Origin: Bog-756 sp963741055
GTDB lineage: Bacteria > Actinomycetota > Acidimicrobiia > Acidimicrobiales > RAAP-2
Direction of reading: 5' to 3'
NCBI GenBank assembly: GCA_963741055.1
Contig: CAVUGU010000007.1
Span: 124,001-188,000, forward strand
Length of the DNA: 64,000 bases
Position 1 is the stretch's first letter. Each line of letters opens with the position of its first letter. Below are positions 1-8,438 of the stretch, piece after piece. A model generated the notes under the pieces. It saw only the letters and a list, made by a program, of their open reading frames with translations, was not told the origin of the DNA and searched no databases. A program made the translations under genes and the position numbers.

Positions 1-781
1 AACATCCGGGGCGCGGAGACCACGGTCACCTTCGCCGACGGTCGGCGTGAGGTCGGGGACGTCTCGGCGGTGGACGTCGACGGGGACCTCGCGGTCGTCC
101 GGGTCGGGACGGGTGACGCGCCGACTCTGGCATGGAGTGAGACCGCGGCCGCGATCGGTTCACGCGGTCCTTTCGGTCACCGCAACCGCCGGAGCCGGCA
201 CCCGGGTGACGGTCGGAACGGTCTCCGCAGTCGAGCGCGCCTTCCGAGGACCGCGAGGACGTCGGATCACGGGCGGGATCGAGCACACCGCACCCCTCGC
301 ACGCGGCTCGTCCGGGAGCCCGGTGGTCGACTCGAAGGGTCGGCTGGTCGGCGTCAACACCCACCGGCTGGGCGAGGGCTTCTACATCGCCGTCTCCGCC
401 GACGCCGAACTGCGCGGCCGGGTCGACGCACTCGTCCGAGGCGAGTCGCCCCGGCGGCCCTACCTCGGAGTCGCCCTCTACCCGCGTCCCGCAGCACGCC
501 GGCTCCGAGCTTCCGTCGGTCTTCCCGAGCGCGACGGACTGCTGGTCCGCGAAGTCGACGAGGGGAGCCCGGCCGGACGGGCGGGTCTCCGAGAAGGCGA
601 CCTGCTCCTCCAGGCTTCGGGCACCCAGCTCCTCTCCCCCGACGATCTCTTCGGCGTGCTCGGAGGGCTCGCCGAGGGGCAGACTCTGAGCGTGCGGGTG
701 CTGCGCGGAACCGAGGAGAGCGAGGTGGCGGTCTCCTTCGAGCAGCCCGACAACGGCCCGGGAGCCAAGAGCTCGGCATGA
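1..781 (+). CDS. HtrA-like serine protease with PDZ domain (5'-truncated, frameshifted)
   Basis: The gene enters from the left edge without its start. The serine motif GSSGSP lies at about 305-322, followed by GRLVGVNT and GEGFYIAV, the usual end of a chymotrypsin-fold S1C protease domain. A PDZ domain follows (PYLGVALY, then DEGSPAGRAGLREGDLLLQ) and runs to the stop. Such enzymes degrade or process misfolded proteins outside the cytoplasm; the region that would carry a signal or membrane anchor is outside the window. Bases 1 to about 155 are read in frame 1 (DGRREVGDVSAVDVDGDLAV) and the rest in frame 2, so there is one frame change near 155-165. The stop overlaps the next start by ATGA. Protease/PDZ identity is fairly sure; the exact substrate is unknown. 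Confidence 0.75.
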   Translation, partial: TSGARRPRSPSPTVGVRSGTSRRWTSTGTSRSSGSGRVTRRLWHGVRPRPRSVHAVLSVTATAGAGTRVTVGTVSAVERAFRGPRGRRITGGIEHTAPLARGSSGSPVVDSKGRLVGVNTHRLGEGFYIAVSADAELRGRVDALVRGESPRRPYLGVALYPRPAARRLRASVGLPERDGLLVREVDEGSPAGRAGLREGDLLLQASGTQLLSPDDLFGVLGGLAEGQTLSVRVLRGTEESEVAVSFEQPDNGPGAKSSA

Positions 782-1390
782 CCGCCGACCGGCGGGAGGC
801 CTCTTCTGCGGACGTGGCCGTCGTCGGCACCGGCTTCATCGGCGGCACACTCGGGAGAGCGCTCGCCCGCTCGGGCCGCGCGGGTCGTGTTCGGGTCGCG
901 TCACCCCGCCGAGGACGACGTCGCCGGTGACACCTCGGCCACGGTGACATCGGTCGACGACGCGCTCGCCGCGGCCGATGTCGTCATCCTCGCGGTGCCG
1001 GCCGCTGCGGTCTCCGACCTGTCCGAGCAGTTCGGCGGCGCGCTCGCCGGCAAGCTGGTCATCGACGCGACCAACCGGATGGGCGGAACCGATTCGAACA
1101 GCCGGTCGGTGCTGCCGGACACCGTCCGCTATGCGAGGGCGTTCAACACGTTGGGCGGTGAGAACATGGCCGACCCGGTGTTCGACGGCGTCCGCGCCGA
1201 CATGTTCTTCTCGGCGCCCGAGGAGGACCGCGGCACCGTCGAGAGGATCGTCGAGGGCGTCGGGCTCCGCCCGGTCTACGTCGGCGCCGACAAGGAGGAC
1301 CTCGTCGACGCGCTCTTCTTCTTGTGGGTGGCGCTCGCGGTCGGTCAGGCCAGAGGACGCCGAATCGCGTTCCGCCTCCTCGAGGGCTGA
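778..1390 (+). CDS. NADPH-dependent F420 reductase-like / NAD(P)-binding oxidoreductase (frameshifted)
   Basis: The N-terminus has a Rossmann fingerprint (VAVVGTGFIGGTLGRALARS). After a frame change near 875-885 the protein continues with GSRHPAED, VVILAVPAAAVSDL, VIDATNRMGG and ARAFNTLGGENMADP. This set is typical of the NADP oxidoreductase, coenzyme F420-dependent family (Fno-like, about 200 residues), which moves hydride between NADPH and F420. The start ATG overlaps the protease stop. The G/C-rich run at the break (ctcgggccgcgcggg) and intact codons on both sides suggest a single-base error. Whether it uses F420 or another partner cannot be told from sequence alone, although an LLM-type F420 enzyme occurs at 19.8-20.8 kb. 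Confidence 0.7.
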
Positions 1391-1391
1391 G

Positions 1392-1871
1392 TCAGATCCC
1401 GGCGTCGTCGGGGACCGGGTAGGGCTCCGCGGGTAGTCCGGGCATCGGGTGGTCCCACCAGAGGGTCTCCTCCACCCGCTGGGTGATCCGCCACCCTTCG
1501 TTGAGCCGTGCCAGGTGGTCGTGGTACCACCCGCCCACGACGAACAGCCACGGCTCACCCTTGACGATCATCTGGTTCGGGTTGTGGAAGACCGACTTCG
1601 ACCGTGCGGTTGCGCCTTCCGGATCGAGGGTGACCGCCCGGTTGACCACCAGGTGCTGGGTCCAGGTGAAGAGCCCGAGCACCTCGGAGAGCCACGTCCG
1701 TACTTCCGGGTAGGAGCCCCGGATGCCGCCCGCGGAGCGGTAGTCGAGCACCGCGTCGGGTGAGAAGACGTCGTCGAGCAGCGCCCACTCCCGAGTGTCG
1801 ACCGCGGTGGCGTAACGAGTCAGCAGGTCGTCGATCTCGAGTCGATCGCGCAGTTCGGAGTCGTCGTCCAT
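1392..1871 (-). CDS. SnoaL-like / nuclear transport factor 2 family protein
   Basis: This 159-residue protein reads LEIDDLLTRYATAVDTREWA near its start, then FSPDAVLDY, TQHLVVNRAVTLD, ARSKSVFHNP and a C-terminal GWRITQRVEETLWW. This is the layout of the SnoaL-like polyketide-cyclase/ketosteroid-isomerase fold, which covers small isomerases, dehydratases and many proteins of unknown role. The ATG at 1871 opens the first full domain; an open frame continues upstream but only as antisense of the acyltransferase. It is tail-to-tail with the F420/NADP reductase-like gene with almost no spacer. No substrate can be assigned. Confidence 0.75.
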   Translation of the reverse strand: MDDDSELRDRLEIDDLLTRYATAVDTREWALLDDVFSPDAVLDYRSAGGIRGSYPEVRTWLSEVLGLFTWTQHLVVNRAVTLDPEGATARSKSVFHNPNQMIVKGEPWLFVVGGWYHDHLARLNEGWRITQRVEETLWWDHPMPGLPAEPYPVPDDAGI

Positions 1872-1906
1872 CGCGGTGAAGGTACTGCAGGGATGAGCAG
1901 CGCGCC

Positions 1907-2812
1907 TCAGCGCGCCCAGGCTCCCGTCAGGATGTTGCGCACTCCCCGCCGGATCGGGTGTGGCTGCTCCTCGGCAAGACGATTGAGGGCCACCTGCATC
2001 GAGCCGATCACCTGCGCGGCACACCGTCCCACGGTGAGCGAGTCCTCCGCCGCACCCGGGCCGAGCCCGGTCCACTCGATCGGCTCGAGGAACTCGACCG
2101 TGACCGACGAGGGCAACGGAATGGGCGGAGTGAGCACCGTGCTCGGACCGAGCGGGCCGAGCACGATCGGGAAGACGTCGAGGCGGAGCGCGCCGAGGCC
2201 GATCGCTCGGGCGAACCGCTCCCCGCGGGAAAGGACCACCACCGCCTCGTGACTTCCGTGGGCGATGACCGGCACGACCGGCACTCCCGCCCGGAGCGCG
2301 AGGCGCGCGAAGCCGGTGCGACCGCCGAAGTCGACGACGTGCCGGTCGCGCCAGGGCCGGCAGGCCTCCCAGTCGCCCCCCGGGTAGTCGAGGACCACTC
2401 CGCCTTCGCGGAGCAGCGCCTCGGCCCGGCCGCCTTTGGCCGGCACCGCGCCGATGCTCCGGAGGAAGGTACCGACCCCGGGCACCGCGAAGAGGAAGTC
2501 GTGAGCGAGCACGTGGAGCGGTACGTCGAGGCCGCGGCGCTCGAGGATCGCCAACCCGGCGATCCAGGCGTCGGGCATGTAGAAGAGGCAGTTGTGGTTG
2601 CCGACGACGAGTGCGGGGCCCTCCACGGGCACGTGCTCGATGCCCCGCACCTCGGGGGTGAAGTAGCGCGTGTAGGCACGCACCGGGCCGATCCACCGGT
2701 CGATGCTCGACCGGTCACGCGCCGACTCGTCCTCGCGGTGCTGCCGCTCGAGGAGGGGCGAGAGCCAGGTGAACGGGTTCGGGGAGCGGTTGCCCTCTGC
2801 GCCTCCCATCAC
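1907..2812 (-). CDS. PlsC/DGAT-like lysophospholipid acyltransferase
   Basis: The 301-residue protein contains the acyltransferase block I variant GNHNCLFYMPD, a loop YPGGDWEACRPW, then FGGRTGFARLALRAGVPVVP. These are typical of the PlsC superfamily branch that includes diacylglycerol acyltransferase-like proteins. Such enzymes transfer fatty acyl groups from acyl-CoA to glycerolipids at the membrane. Its start overlaps the stop of the upstream GH4 gene by four bases (2809-2812), so the two are probably co-transcribed and translationally coupled. The His-Asp spacing differs from the textbook HX4D, as is usual in this branch. The lipid substrate is unknown. Confidence 0.8.
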   Translation of the reverse strand: MMGGAEGNRSPNPFTWLSPLLERQHREDESARDRSSIDRWIGPVRAYTRYFTPEVRGIEHVPVEGPALVVGNHNCLFYMPDAWIAGLAILERRGLDVPLHVLAHDFLFAVPGVGTFLRSIGAVPAKGGRAEALLREGGVVLDYPGGDWEACRPWRDRHVVDFGGRTGFARLALRAGVPVVPVIAHGSHEAVVVLSRGERFARAIGLGALRLDVFPIVLGPLGPSTVLTPPIPLPSSVTVEFLEPIEWTGLGPGAAEDSLTVGRCAAQVIGSMQVALNRLAEEQPHPIRRGVRNILTGAWAR

Positions 2813-4089
2813 CCCTCCGGGAAGAAACGGGTGAGGAACCGGCGGTTGGTCTCGAGGAGGGCGTCGGTGAGCTGCTCGGCAACCGGGTACTGCCCGACGA
2901 GCGGGTTGGCCACGAGGGCGCGGATCGTCGTCTCGCGGCTTCCGGACATGGCCGCTTGCACCGCCAGGCGCTCGTACGCCTTGCAGTGCTGGACCAGACC
3001 GGACATCTCCGGTGGGAGGGTGCGCTGCGACAACGGGTGGGCCCCTTCACGGTCGACGGTGCAGGGCACCTCGACGACCGCGTCGTCGGGGAGACCGGGT
3101 AACGCCGCGTCGTTTCGCACGTCGACCACCTGGACGTCCCCCGTCCCCGCGTGCAGCGACGCGATCAGGCGGACCGCGGCCTCCGAGTAGAAGGCGCCGC
3201 CGCGCCACGAGAGTTTCTCGGGCTTGGACACGAGGTTCGGATCCCGATACTCGGCGAGCAGCTCGGATTCGAGCTCGGCGACCACCTCGGCCCGCGACCG
3301 CCACTGCGGTGCCGACTGCTCGGCCAGGTTCTCGGCCAGTCGGTAGTAATAGTGCAGGTAGTAGGAGGGGAGCGCCCCGAGCAGCCGGAGAAGCCCGGCC
3401 GGCACGCCGCTCTCGAGCTCGAGCTCGGGCGCGAACCGCTCGAGCAGCTCGGGCATCCGGTCGACGCCGTCGACCACGGCCGACCGGGCCCAGGTCAGGT
3501 GGTTGAGGCCGACATGCTCGAGCTCGACGCGGTCGGGATCGACTCCGAGATAGTGACCCACACGGCGCTGGACGAAGATCGCCACGTTGCAGAGCCCGAC
3601 GGCGCGGTGGCCTTCGTCGAGGAGCGACTGGGTCACGATGCCGACCGGATTGGTGAAGTCCACCAGCCACGCCCCCGGCGCTGCGTGGCGAGCGGTCTCC
3701 TCGGCGATCTCGAGCACCACCGGCACCGTGCGCAACGCCTTGGCCAGGCCGCCCGGGCCGGTGGTCTCCTGCCCCAGGCAGCCGTAACCGACCGGGACGG
3801 TCTCGTCGGTGTGCCGCGCGGCCTGTCCTCCGACACGCAACTGCACGACGACGAAGTCGGCCCCGTCGATCGCCCGTCGCCGGTCCGCGGTCGTGACCAG
3901 TTGGCCTTTCCAGCCGTGTTCGGCGAGGATGCGGCCGGCAAGTCCACCGACGGCCTCCAAGCGGTCGGGGTCGGGGTCGAGGAGCACCAGCTCGTCGACG
4001 ACCAACCGGTCCTCGTGCGCGCAGAGCGAGTCGACCAGCTCGGGGGTGTAGGTGCTCCCCCCTCCGACGACGGCGACCTTGGTCCCCAC
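2809..4089 (-). CDS. Glycoside hydrolase family 4 (6-phospho-beta-glucosidase-like)
   Basis: The 426-residue protein starts with an NAD-binding segment (VAVVGGGSTYTPELVDSL) and carries the family signatures FTNPVGIVTQSL, GLCNVAIF and VGLNHLTW. The cysteine and histidine in the last two are the usual metal ligands of GH4. Family 4 enzymes use NAD+ and a divalent metal for a redox elimination-addition hydrolysis of glycosides, often 6-phosphorylated ones. The length is normal and the frame intact. The gene is divergent from a BadF/BadG-type sugar kinase, which fits a small pathway that phosphorylates and then cleaves sugars. The specificity (gluco, galacto or glucurono; phosphorylated or not) cannot be read from motifs. 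Confidence 0.88.
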   Translation of the reverse strand: MGTKVAVVGGGSTYTPELVDSLCAHEDRLVVDELVLLDPDPDRLEAVGGLAGRILAEHGWKGQLVTTADRRRAIDGADFVVVQLRVGGQAARHTDETVPVGYGCLGQETTGPGGLAKALRTVPVVLEIAEETARHAAPGAWLVDFTNPVGIVTQSLLDEGHRAVGLCNVAIFVQRRVGHYLGVDPDRVELEHVGLNHLTWARSAVVDGVDRMPELLERFAPELELESGVPAGLLRLLGALPSYYLHYYYRLAENLAEQSAPQWRSRAEVVAELESELLAEYRDPNLVSKPEKLSWRGGAFYSEAAVRLIASLHAGTGDVQVVDVRNDAALPGLPDDAVVEVPCTVDREGAHPLSQRTLPPEMSGLVQHCKAYERLAVQAAMSGSRETTIRALVANPLVGQYPVAEQLTDALLETNRRFLTRFFPEG

Positions 4090-4192
4090 GGCGTCAGGCG
4101 AGCGACGAGCGGAGGGGTGGCCGGATCCGACGAGGAAAGCCCATCACCTGCCGAACGTAACATCATCGGGTGGCGACCACTCCTCCGCTCTC

Positions 4193-5215
4193 GTGACCGG
4201 ATCGCGTGACACCCCGGCCCTGCTCGCGGTCGACGGCGGAGCGTCGAAGACCGACGTCTGGCTCGTCGGTGCCGACGGCACCGTGCTCGGGGCGGCCCGC
4301 GGTGAGGGATCCAATCATCAGTTCTCCGGGATGGACGGCGCGCTGGACGCGCTCGGCGCGACCATCGACGCCGCGCTCGTCGCGTCGGGCAGGTCGGCCG
4401 GCACGCGCCCCGCGGCACTGACCGGGGTGTACTGCCTGGCGGGCGTGGATCTGCCGGTCGATCTCGAACGGCTGGCACCGGCGATCGCTGCACGAGGATG
4501 GAGCAACGTCGACCTCCTCCACAACGACACCATGCCGGTGCTCCGGGCCGGCGCGCAGTCGGGCTGGGGCGTCGGGGTGGTCTGCGGATCCGGGCTCAAC
4601 TGCGTCGGCCTCGGCCGCGACGGGTCGGTGGTGCGCTTCCCGTCGCTCGCCGAGCTCTCGGGCGATTTCGCGGCCGGCGGATCGTGGCTCGGTGTCCGGG
4701 CCCTCGGCCTCGCCTTGCGTTCGCGCGACGGACGCGGCGGACCGACAGTGCTGGCCACCGCGGTGCCCGCCCAATTCGGACTCCCCGATCCCGAATCGGT
4801 CCTCACCGCGGTCTACACAGGTTCGCTCGAGTACGGCCGGCTCTTCGAGCTGGCCAAGGTGTGCCTCGACGCCGCGGCAAAGGGCGACGACGCGGCGGCG
4901 GGTGCGGTCGGCTTCCTCGCCGAGGAGATCGTGGCGATGGGCGCCGCCACGGTCGAGCGTCTCGGCGCGACCGACGAGCCGATCGAGATCGTGCTCGGTG
5001 GTGGGCTCTTCGACAGCGAACATTCCGTCCTCCGTGACCCGGTCGAGGAGGGGGTCCGCCGGGTCGCATCGAAGGCGCGCTTCCGCCGGCTCGAAGGACC
5101 GCCGGTGCTCGGCGCGGCGCTGCTCGGACTCGACGCCAGTGGCGCAGACGCTCGCACAGAGGTCCGCCTGCGGGAGACGGCCCCGACAGCTAGCTCGGAC
5201 GCGGTCCCCTCCTGA
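4193..5215 (+). CDS. BadF/BadG/BcrA/BcrD-type ATPase, N-acetylglucosamine kinase-like
   Basis: The protein shows the ASKHA phosphate-1 loop VDGGASKTDVWLVGADG near its start, a DLLHNDTMPVLRAG block with the catalytic-type aspartate, GVGVVCGSGLNCVG (phosphate 2) and IEIVLGGGLF (adenosine region). This pattern is that of N-acetylglucosamine kinase and related sugar kinases. The open frame extends upstream to 4052, but that would run over the divergent GH4 start. GTG at 4193 is the closest in-frame start before the P-loop strand and is chosen here. The neighbouring GH4 gene suggests a sugar salvage role; which sugar it phosphorylates is inferred only. Confidence 0.8.
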   Translation: MTGSRDTPALLAVDGGASKTDVWLVGADGTVLGAARGEGSNHQFSGMDGALDALGATIDAALVASGRSAGTRPAALTGVYCLAGVDLPVDLERLAPAIAARGWSNVDLLHNDTMPVLRAGAQSGWGVGVVCGSGLNCVGLGRDGSVVRFPSLAELSGDFAAGGSWLGVRALGLALRSRDGRGGPTVLATAVPAQFGLPDPESVLTAVYTGSLEYGRLFELAKVCLDAAAKGDDAAAGAVGFLAEEIVAMGAATVERLGATDEPIEIVLGGGLFDSEHSVLRDPVEEGVRRVASKARFRRLEGPPVLGAALLGLDASGADARTEVRLRETAPTASSDAVPS

Positions 5216-5233
5216 GGACAGCCGTCGAGAAAC

Positions 5234-5566
5234 TCAGCTCCACGCGACGCTCACTCGCAAGGATGCGAGCGACTGGCTGACTCTCCGAAACATTGCACCA
5301 TCGGTCCCACGGATCTGCAGCTTGCGAGCGTCCATGACGATCTCGGCATGTCCGTCCCTGGCCAATCGTTCGATCGTCCCGACCAGGCACGGCGCGGTCC
5401 GGTCGTCGAGGGTTCCCTCCGCAGTCACCTGCACCAGATCGCCATCACCGTCGACCCAGAGCTCCAAGTCCGGGTTCATCTTCCAGTCCGGGTTCATCTT
5501 CCAGTCCGGGCCGTCGGCGTGCGCAGTACGGCCGAGCTCGAGCGTCCTCGTCGATCGCGCCGTCAT
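5234..5566 (-). CDS. STAS-like small regulatory protein
   Basis: This is a protein of about 110 residues. The C-terminal two thirds (DLVQVTAEGTLDDRTAPCLV, then GHAEIVMDARKLQIRGTDG) follow the strand-helix pattern of STAS or anti-sigma-antagonist domains, including the region where a phosphorylatable serine usually stands; here the position reads RGTDG with a threonine. The start overlaps the stop of the upstream 2TM gene (5563-5566, ATGA), so they form one unit. Between residues 21 and 32 six residues (DWKMNP) occur twice in tandem because of an 18-base duplication. A role in partner-switching regulation is possible but not shown. Confidence 0.6.
   Translation of the reverse strand: MTARSTRTLELGRTAHADGPDWKMNPDWKMNPDLELWVDGDGDLVQVTAEGTLDDRTAPCLVGTIERLARDGHAEIVMDARKLQIRGTDGAMFRRVSQSLASLRVSVAWS
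5475..5510. repeat. Tandem 18-bp duplication inside the STAS-like gene
   Basis: Two identical 18-base units (ttcatcttccagtccggg) stand head to tail, with a partial third copy (agtccggg) just before. They keep the reading frame and encode DWKMNP twice. It looks like a recent slippage event or a local assembly duplication. Confidence 0.9.
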
Positions 5567-5982
5567 CGACCGCGCCCTCTCATCCGCTCGATCTCGCGCT
5601 CGATCTCGCCCTCCGAAATCGGCCTGTTGCGGTACACCCTCCACGCCCGGGCACCCATGATCAGGACCCAGGCAACCAGCGGGTAGACGATCCAGAAGTT
5701 CCACACGTTGGGGATACCCGAGCTCTGGCTGAAGCCTCCGGTGGGCCAACCGCCGGCGTTGTGGTACTCGGAGGCTGCCCACACCAGCACCAGCAGGAAC
5801 ATGGCGACGCCGGAAACGACGAGCTCGACGTGGAAGTGGCGCCTCTGCCCGATCCGTCGAATGGCCTGTTGGCGCAGTTGCTCCTCGCCGTCGCTTTGCG
5901 GGCTCGGCGCCTCTTCGTCTTCCTCTTCCGATGACGATCGCAGATCCTGGAGGACGGGTCCCATGTCGACACCTCCCGTCAT
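5563..5982 (-). CDS. 2TM domain membrane protein
   Basis: The 139-residue protein has an acidic N-terminal stretch (SSSEEEDEEAPSPQSDGEEQ), then a basic entry RRIGQRRHFHVELVV into a first membrane helix (VSGVAMFLLVLVWAAS), a short loop ending PNVWNFWIVYP, and a second helix LVAWVLIMGARAWRVY. The RRHFHV start and the FW-P motif before the second helix are the hallmarks of the 2TM domain, often found alone or joined to histidine kinases. It lies just downstream of, and on the same strand as, the GAF histidine kinase, so it may belong to the same stress locus. Its function is not known. Confidence 0.75.
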   Translation of the reverse strand: MTGGVDMGPVLQDLRSSSEEEDEEAPSPQSDGEEQLRQQAIRRIGQRRHFHVELVVSGVAMFLLVLVWAASEYHNAGGWPTGGFSQSSGIPNVWNFWIVYPLVAWVLIMGARAWRVYRNRPISEGEIEREIERMRGRGR

Positions 5983-6064
5983 CTGATGGTTCCCACATAC
6001 AGCTTTCCCGCGACGCAGCAGACCTACTACGTAGGAAGGTCACATCTCGAGAGATTCGGAACCG

Positions 6065-7204
6065 TTACCCGGGTCCGTTTCGGAGGGGCACCGACCACAC
6101 GAGCCGCGTGCCGCCCTCCTCACCCGGATGGATCTCGAAGGTGCCCTCGAGCTTTTTCGCGCGATCACGCATGTTCTCCAGACCGAGCCCGGACCCGGCA
6201 AGAGGGAGGTCGATTCCGCCCCCGTCGTCGATCACTTCGAGTGTCACCCGATCGTCGACCGCCAGCTTGACCGCATACCGGGTCGCGCCCGAGTGCTTTC
6301 CGGCATTGGACAAGCCTTCTCGCACGACCGCCAGGACGTGGTCGCCGACCACCTGAGGCACCTCGTTGTCCACGGGCCCGGAGAAGCTCACTTCGGGTCG
6401 GGATCCAAGGATCGGGGCCATCTCCTCCACCAGTTGAACCACGCCTTGTCGCAAACCACCGGGGAGAACCGGTTCACCCAACTCGAAGATCGCGGATCGG
6501 ATTTCGGTGATCGTGGCGTCGAGATCATCGATTGCACGAGTGATTCGTTCGATCACCAGGTCGCGCTCCGGCAATCTCGTCGCTCCCTGCAAGCCGATCC
6601 CGACCGCGTACACCCGCTGAACGACCCGATCGTGGAGATCCCTCGCAATCCGCTCCCGATCATCGAGAACGCTCATCAGCCGGACCCGATCGTGGAGCCG
6701 ATTGTTCTCGATGGCGATGCCGGCCGCGAGTGCCAAGGCCTCGGCGAGAGCCTCGTCCTCGTCGGTGAATCCGGTGTCGCCCGTCCTGTCGGTCAAGTAG
6801 AGGTTGCCGTAGACCTCGTCTCGGACACGGACGGGAACACCCAAGAACGAGGTCATCCGAGGATGGTGCGGCGGAAACCCGTAGCGATCGGGAGAATCCT
6901 CCAAATTGGACAAGCGAAGCGGCCTCGGTTCGGTGATCAGAAGTCCGAGGACGCCCCTCCCGGTCGGCCGCTCCCCGATCCGAGCCTCCTCGTCCTCGGT
7001 GAGCCCGACCGTGATGAATTGCTCGAGTCCTGTCCGGGTCGTGTTGAGGACACCGAGCGCGGCGAAGCGGGCCTCCACGAGCGACTTGGCCTCCTCGACC
7101 AGGTGCCGCAGCAGCTCTGGAAGATCGACGTCCGCGGAGATCATCAGTACTGCCGCGATCAGCCGCCGCAGCTTCTCCGGGTCGTTGACGCGGGTGTACG
7201 GCAC
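6065..7204 (-). CDS. GAF-domain sensor histidine kinase (DevS/NarL-partner type)
   Basis: A single GAF domain (about 130 residues, from LPELLRHLVEEAKSLVEARF to AAGIAIENNRL) precedes a HisKA_3 dimerisation helix with the phospho-acceptor histidine in ERIARDLHDRVVQRVYAVG. An HATPase follows with N box VREGLSNAGKHSGA and G1 box DDGGGIDL. This is the architecture of DevS/DosS-like kinases that sense gases or redox state, though those carry two GAF domains. The open frame reaches 7333 and an ATG is present at 7288, but both run into the divergent regulator gene. The GTG at 7204 gives the common start VPYTRVNDPEKLRRLI. The partner is almost certainly the regulator at 7281. The signal it senses is unknown. 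Confidence 0.85.
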   Translation of the reverse strand: MPYTRVNDPEKLRRLIAAVLMISADVDLPELLRHLVEEAKSLVEARFAALGVLNTTRTGLEQFITVGLTEDEEARIGERPTGRGVLGLLITEPRPLRLSNLEDSPDRYGFPPHHPRMTSFLGVPVRVRDEVYGNLYLTDRTGDTGFTDEDEALAEALALAAGIAIENNRLHDRVRLMSVLDDRERIARDLHDRVVQRVYAVGIGLQGATRLPERDLVIERITRAIDDLDATITEIRSAIFELGEPVLPGGLRQGVVQLVEEMAPILGSRPEVSFSGPVDNEVPQVVGDHVLAVVREGLSNAGKHSGATRYAVKLAVDDRVTLEVIDDGGGIDLPLAGSGLGLENMRDRAKKLEGTFEIHPGEEGGTRLVWSVPLRNGPG

Positions 7205-7280
7205 CTCTCGGATCGTAGGGCCTGGTCCATCGGCTGCACCGGGCGCCTTCTGCTGCTCCTGACGCTGGCAGAATGGAGCA

Positions 7281-7919
7281 GTGACCATTCGGGTGTTCCT
7301 TCTCGACGACCACGAACTGGTGAGAGAAGGCATCCGCGCCCTTCTGGAGAGTGACGATCAGATCGAGGTGGTCGGTGAGGCGTCCACGGCGGCCGAGGCT
7401 CTGGCCCGGGCGCCGCTGGCCAAGCCCGACGTAGCGATTCTCGATGTCCGGCTCGAGGAAGGAAGCGGCATCGAGGTCTGCCGCGAGCTGCGCTCTGCCT
7501 CGCCCGACCTGATCTGTCTCATGCTCACGAGTTTCGCCGACGACGAGGCGTTGTACGCGAGCGTCATGGCAGGAGCTGCCGGCTACGTGCTCAAGCAGAT
7601 CAAGTCACGAGATCTGATCGAAGACGTGAAGAAGGTCGCGAGCGGTGCCTCGTTGATGGACCCGCGGGCCGTCGCCCGGGTGGTGGAGCGTATCGCCAAC
7701 CCCCCGAAGACCGAGCAGGCTCGGTCCTCGCTCTCCCCGCAGGAGGGCAGGATCCTCGACCTCATCGCGGACGGAAAGACCAACAGGCAGATTGCCGACA
7801 CGATGTTCCTCTCCGAGAACACCGTGAAGAACTACGTCACCACCTTGTTGCGCAAGCTCAAGATGACCAGCCGAACCGAAGCGGCCATCTACGCCACGAA
7901 GCTTCGGTCAGGCCAGTAG
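7281..7919 (+). CDS. NarL/DevR-family response regulator
   Basis: The 212-residue protein has a receiver domain with acidic pair DD (residues 9-10), phospho-acceptor Asp55 in VAILDVRLEEGSG, a threonine in LMLTSFADD and a lysine in YVLKQIKSRDL. A LuxR-type helix-turn-helix follows (LSPQEGRILDLIADGKTNRQ, then MFLSENTVKNYVTTLLRKLK). It starts with GTG directly at the conserved first strand (MTIRVFLLDDHELVREGI). It is divergent from the GAF kinase and is its likely partner. The sequence resembles DevR/DosR, the hypoxia and dormancy regulator of mycobacteria; that functional link is inferred from similarity and from a DosR-box-like site at 8341. Confidence 0.9.
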   Translation: MTIRVFLLDDHELVREGIRALLESDDQIEVVGEASTAAEALARAPLAKPDVAILDVRLEEGSGIEVCRELRSASPDLICLMLTSFADDEALYASVMAGAAGYVLKQIKSRDLIEDVKKVASGASLMDPRAVARVVERIANPPKTEQARSSLSPQEGRILDLIADGKTNRQIADTMFLSENTVKNYVTTLLRKLKMTSRTEAAIYATKLRSGQ

Positions 7920-7932
7920 CAGGGCGACGCTC

Positions 7933-8252
7933 TCAACCGATCCGTCGCTGGACCACCAGGGCACGGAGATCGATTCCCCGACCCGCCAAGGCCGCCTCGA
8001 GCCGATGCCGTTCCACCGCCGGCTGGACGTAGCGCCCCGAGTTCCACTTCGATCTCGTAGGCGGAAGCGAGCTTCATCAAAGCGCGGTCGTAGGCGACCT
8101 GGGCCGCGAGGGCGGCGTCGGCTGCCCTCGCCGGCCTTGTCCGCGGGTGAGGGCAGCGCCACGAGACAAGCGAGCACGTAGTCAAGGAGATCATCTTCGC
8201 CAAGGTCCGCGACCCACGTCTCCAACGCGCCCGACAGAACCTCCACGTACAT
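7933..8252 (-). CDS. Small conserved-looking protein of unknown function (two frame breaks)
   Basis: A protein of about 105 residues can be pieced together across three frames: MYVEVLSGALETWVADLGED, LLDYVLACLVALPSPADKAG, then ADAALAAQVAYDRALMKLAS, AYEIEVE, then GRYVQPAVERHRLEAALAGR and GIDLRALVVQRRIG before a stop at 7933. The breaks are near 8125-8140 and in the cccc run at 8034-8037. It is mainly helical with no membrane segment or known motif. Each piece has sensible composition and the joins give one compact protein, which is why I treat it as one gene. It is divergent from the cytochrome cassette and convergent with the response regulator. Confidence 0.5.
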
Positions 8253-8338
8253 ACTCACTCTGTCGATTCTGTAGCCGAGCACGGGGACCCAACTAGGGAG
8301 AATCGTCCTTTCCGAGGCGATCACCTTCGTCGAGGGCC

Positions 8339-8364
8339 CGAATAGGTACCTTGGTCCCTATTCG
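8339..8364. promoter_or_regulatory. DosR-box-like palindrome before the cytochrome b cassette
   Basis: An 8-base inverted repeat CGAATAGG / CCTATTCG (8339-8346 and 8357-8364) encloses GGTAC-CTTG-GTCCC at 8345-8358. The mycobacterial DosR/DevR box has the core GGGAC-N4-GTCCC, so the core spacing matches with one mismatch. The site lies between the divergent small gene (start 8252) and the cytochrome cassette (start 8439), about 420 bases past the end of a DevR-like regulator gene. Binding by that regulator is an inference. Confidence 0.5.
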
Positions 8365-8438
8365 AACGTAGCTAGCTCCCATGGAATCGCTGTCCGGAGC
8401 GGTCTTGGATGGCCTAACCAGGAGAGGAGGTTCGCGGT

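Noticed and set aside
5983..6064. cctactacgtagg dyad between the histidine kinase end and the 2TM gene
   Set aside because: Only five-base arms and no T tract; too weak to call as a terminator or operator.
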